Assembly: GCA_014360945.1 (NCBI GenBank)
Contig: JACIWM010000004.1
Span: 1-34,303, forward strand
Direction: 5' to 3'
Source: Candidatus Bipolaricaulota bacterium
Lineage (GTDB): Bacteria > Bipolaricaulota > Bipolaricaulia > Bipolaricaulales > Bipolaricaulaceae
DNA length: 34,303 nucleotides
The notes under the pieces were generated by a model that was not told where the DNA came from, ran no database searches, and saw only the letters and a program-made list of their open reading frames with translations. This document shows positions 33,350 through 34,303 of this stretch, piece after piece. A program made the translations under genes and the position numbers. Position 1 is the stretch's first letter, and every line of letters begins with the position of its first letter.

Positions 33350-34303
33350 TCAACCTTTGACTACACCGATGGGCCGGACCCGCACCACCATGCGGGAGAT
33401 CCCCGCACCATGGCAGGCCTCCACCACCTCCGTCACGTCCTTGTAGGCCTCGGGCATTTCCTCCACGAGGGTTTTCTCGCTTGCAGCCCGCACAAGGATC
33501 CCCTTTTCCCGAAGTTCTTCAGCCACTTCCCTTCCGGACTTGCTGCGCAGGGCCGCGGCCCGGCTCATGAGCCTTCCTGCCCCATGACAGGTGGAGCCAA
33601 AGGTCTCCTTCATGGCCCGCTCTGTTCCTACGAGGATGTAGGAGAGGGTGCCCATATCGCCGGGAACGAGGACGGGCTGGCCGATCTCCCGATAGTCCTT
33701 GGGCACCGCCGGATGCCCAGGCGGGAAGGCCCGCGTGGCCCCTTTGCGATGAACACAAACGGCGATCTTTTTCCCGTCCACCTCGTGCTCCTCGATCTTG
33801 GCGATGTTGTGGGCCACGTCATAGATTACGAAGAGCCCGAGGTCCTTGGCGCTCTTTTTGAACACCCGCTCGAAGGCCTCGCGCACCCAGTGGGTGATCA
33901 TCTGCCGGTTAGCCCAAGCGAAGTTGGCGGCGCAGGCCATGGCCGCGAAATATCTCTTCCCCTCCGGAGATTCCACGGGTGCACACACAAGCTGTCGGTC
34001 GGGAAGGCTTATTCCGTATTTGCGCACGGCGTTTTGCATGACCTGGAGGTAGTCGTCGCACACCTGATGGCCGAAACCGCGGGAGCCGGTGTGGACCATG
34101 ACCGTGACCTGGCCTTTTTGGGTGACCCCCAGTTTTGCGGCCACGGCGGGCTCGTAGATCTCCTCCACCACCTGGATCTCCAGGAAATGGTTTCCCGCGC
34201 CGAGGCTTCCCAATTGGGGCCGGCCCCGCTCCACGGCCCGGCTGGAGACCGCCGCGGGATCCGCGCCCGGAAGGGCCCCGCCCTCCTCGCAGTGCTCGAG
34301 ATC
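33350..34303 (-). CDS. rtcB: RNA ligase RtcB (partial, N-terminus beyond the window)
   Basis: The last 317 residues of RtcB, the GTP- and Mn-dependent RNA ligase that joins 2',3'-cyclic-phosphate or 3'-phosphate ends to 5'-OH ends. The track starts at an internal GTG, but the frame stays open to the window edge and encodes the family sequence HCEEGGALPGADP just before QLGSLGAGNHFLEIQ, so the real start lies outside. The metal-binding HTGSRGFGHQ segment and the guanylated histidine in STCHGAGRLMSR are present, as is the C-terminal VVEACHGAGISRMVVRVRPIGVVKG. In bacteria RtcB repairs RNA; in archaea it splices tRNA. No archease gene is visible in the window. Confidence 0.94.
   Translation of the reverse strand, partial: DLEHCEEGGALPGADPAAVSSRAVERGRPQLGSLGAGNHFLEIQVVEEIYEPAVAAKLGVTQKGQVTVMVHTGSRGFGHQVCDDYLQVMQNAVRKYGISLPDRQLVCAPVESPEGKRYFAAMACAANFAWANRQMITHWVREAFERVFKKSAKDLGLFVIYDVAHNIAKIEEHEVDGKKIAVCVHRKGATRAFPPGHPAVPKDYREIGQPVLVPGDMGTLSYILVGTERAMKETFGSTCHGAGRLMSRAAALRSKSGREVAEELREKGILVRAASEKTLVEEMPEAYKDVTEVVEACHGAGISRMVVRVRPIGVVKG

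Noticed and set aside
1-34303. CRISPR arrays, insertion sequences, prophage genes, tRNA or rRNA genes
   Set aside because: No repeat-spacer pattern, transposase or integrase motif, or tRNA-like TTCGAATC arm set was seen on either strand.

Overview
This window looks like bacterial chromosome, GC-rich (about 60% by eye) and very tightly packed. There is no stretch above 300 bases without a gene, neighbouring genes routinely overlap by 1-29 bases, and several starts are GTG. The gene content suggests a deep-branching, probably thermophilic anaerobe. It combines bacterial genes (EF-P, a Liv-type ABC transporter, GGDEF, GlgB) with genes of archaeal flavour: a two-ring CDC48/VCP ATPase, an AbrB-PhoU fusion and RtcB. 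The mix would suit an uncultured lineage such as Bipolaricaulota/Acetothermia. That placement is inference from gene content only; no rRNA or tRNA was seen.

Layout. (1) 3-1769, plus strand: two tandem paralogous diacylglycerol-kinase-family lipid kinases. (2) 9589-1766, minus strand: a solute-binding protein, then after an internal terminator livH-livM-livG-livF, then a 685-residue iron-sulfur flavoprotein and a glycine/sarcosine-oxidase-like flavoenzyme, all overlapping. This reads as an uptake-and-oxidation operon for an amino acid or imino acid. (3) 9749-17042, plus strand: an EamA transporter, then an operon of glycyl radical enzyme (probable trans-4-hydroxy-L-proline dehydratase), its activating enzyme, a YdcF-like membrane protein and hydrogenase maturation genes hypC-hypD-hypE. 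(4) 17088-20891: a 1267-residue cytosolic sensor with five GAF and two PAS regions and a GGDEF output. (5) 20875-24671: a metallo-beta-lactamase-fold hydrolase, an MFS transporter, a PKD lipoprotein and an AbrB-PhoU regulator. (6) 24737-29693: divergent glycogen genes, glgP (coupled to an exported WD40-type propeller) and glgB. (7) 29736-34303: EF-P with an unusual tip loop, a SurA_N-like exported protein coupled to a CDC48 ATPase, and the C-terminal two thirds of RtcB running off the window.

How it may work together. The glycyl radical enzyme would make pyrroline-5-carboxylate from hydroxyproline. The flavoprotein pair resembles proline/hydroxyproline dehydrogenases and could reach the same intermediate from proline. 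The Liv transporter would bring in the substrate, and a hydrogenase matured by HypCDE could deal with the electrons. This is a testable hypothesis and not an observation.

Regulation visible in the DNA. Good sigma70-type promoters precede livK, the glycyl radical operon, the GGDEF gene and glgP. Several place the -10 hexamer only 6-9 bases before the start codon and lack a Shine-Dalgarno sequence, which suggests leaderless mRNAs. Inverted repeats sit inside or across several of these promoters and are candidate operators.
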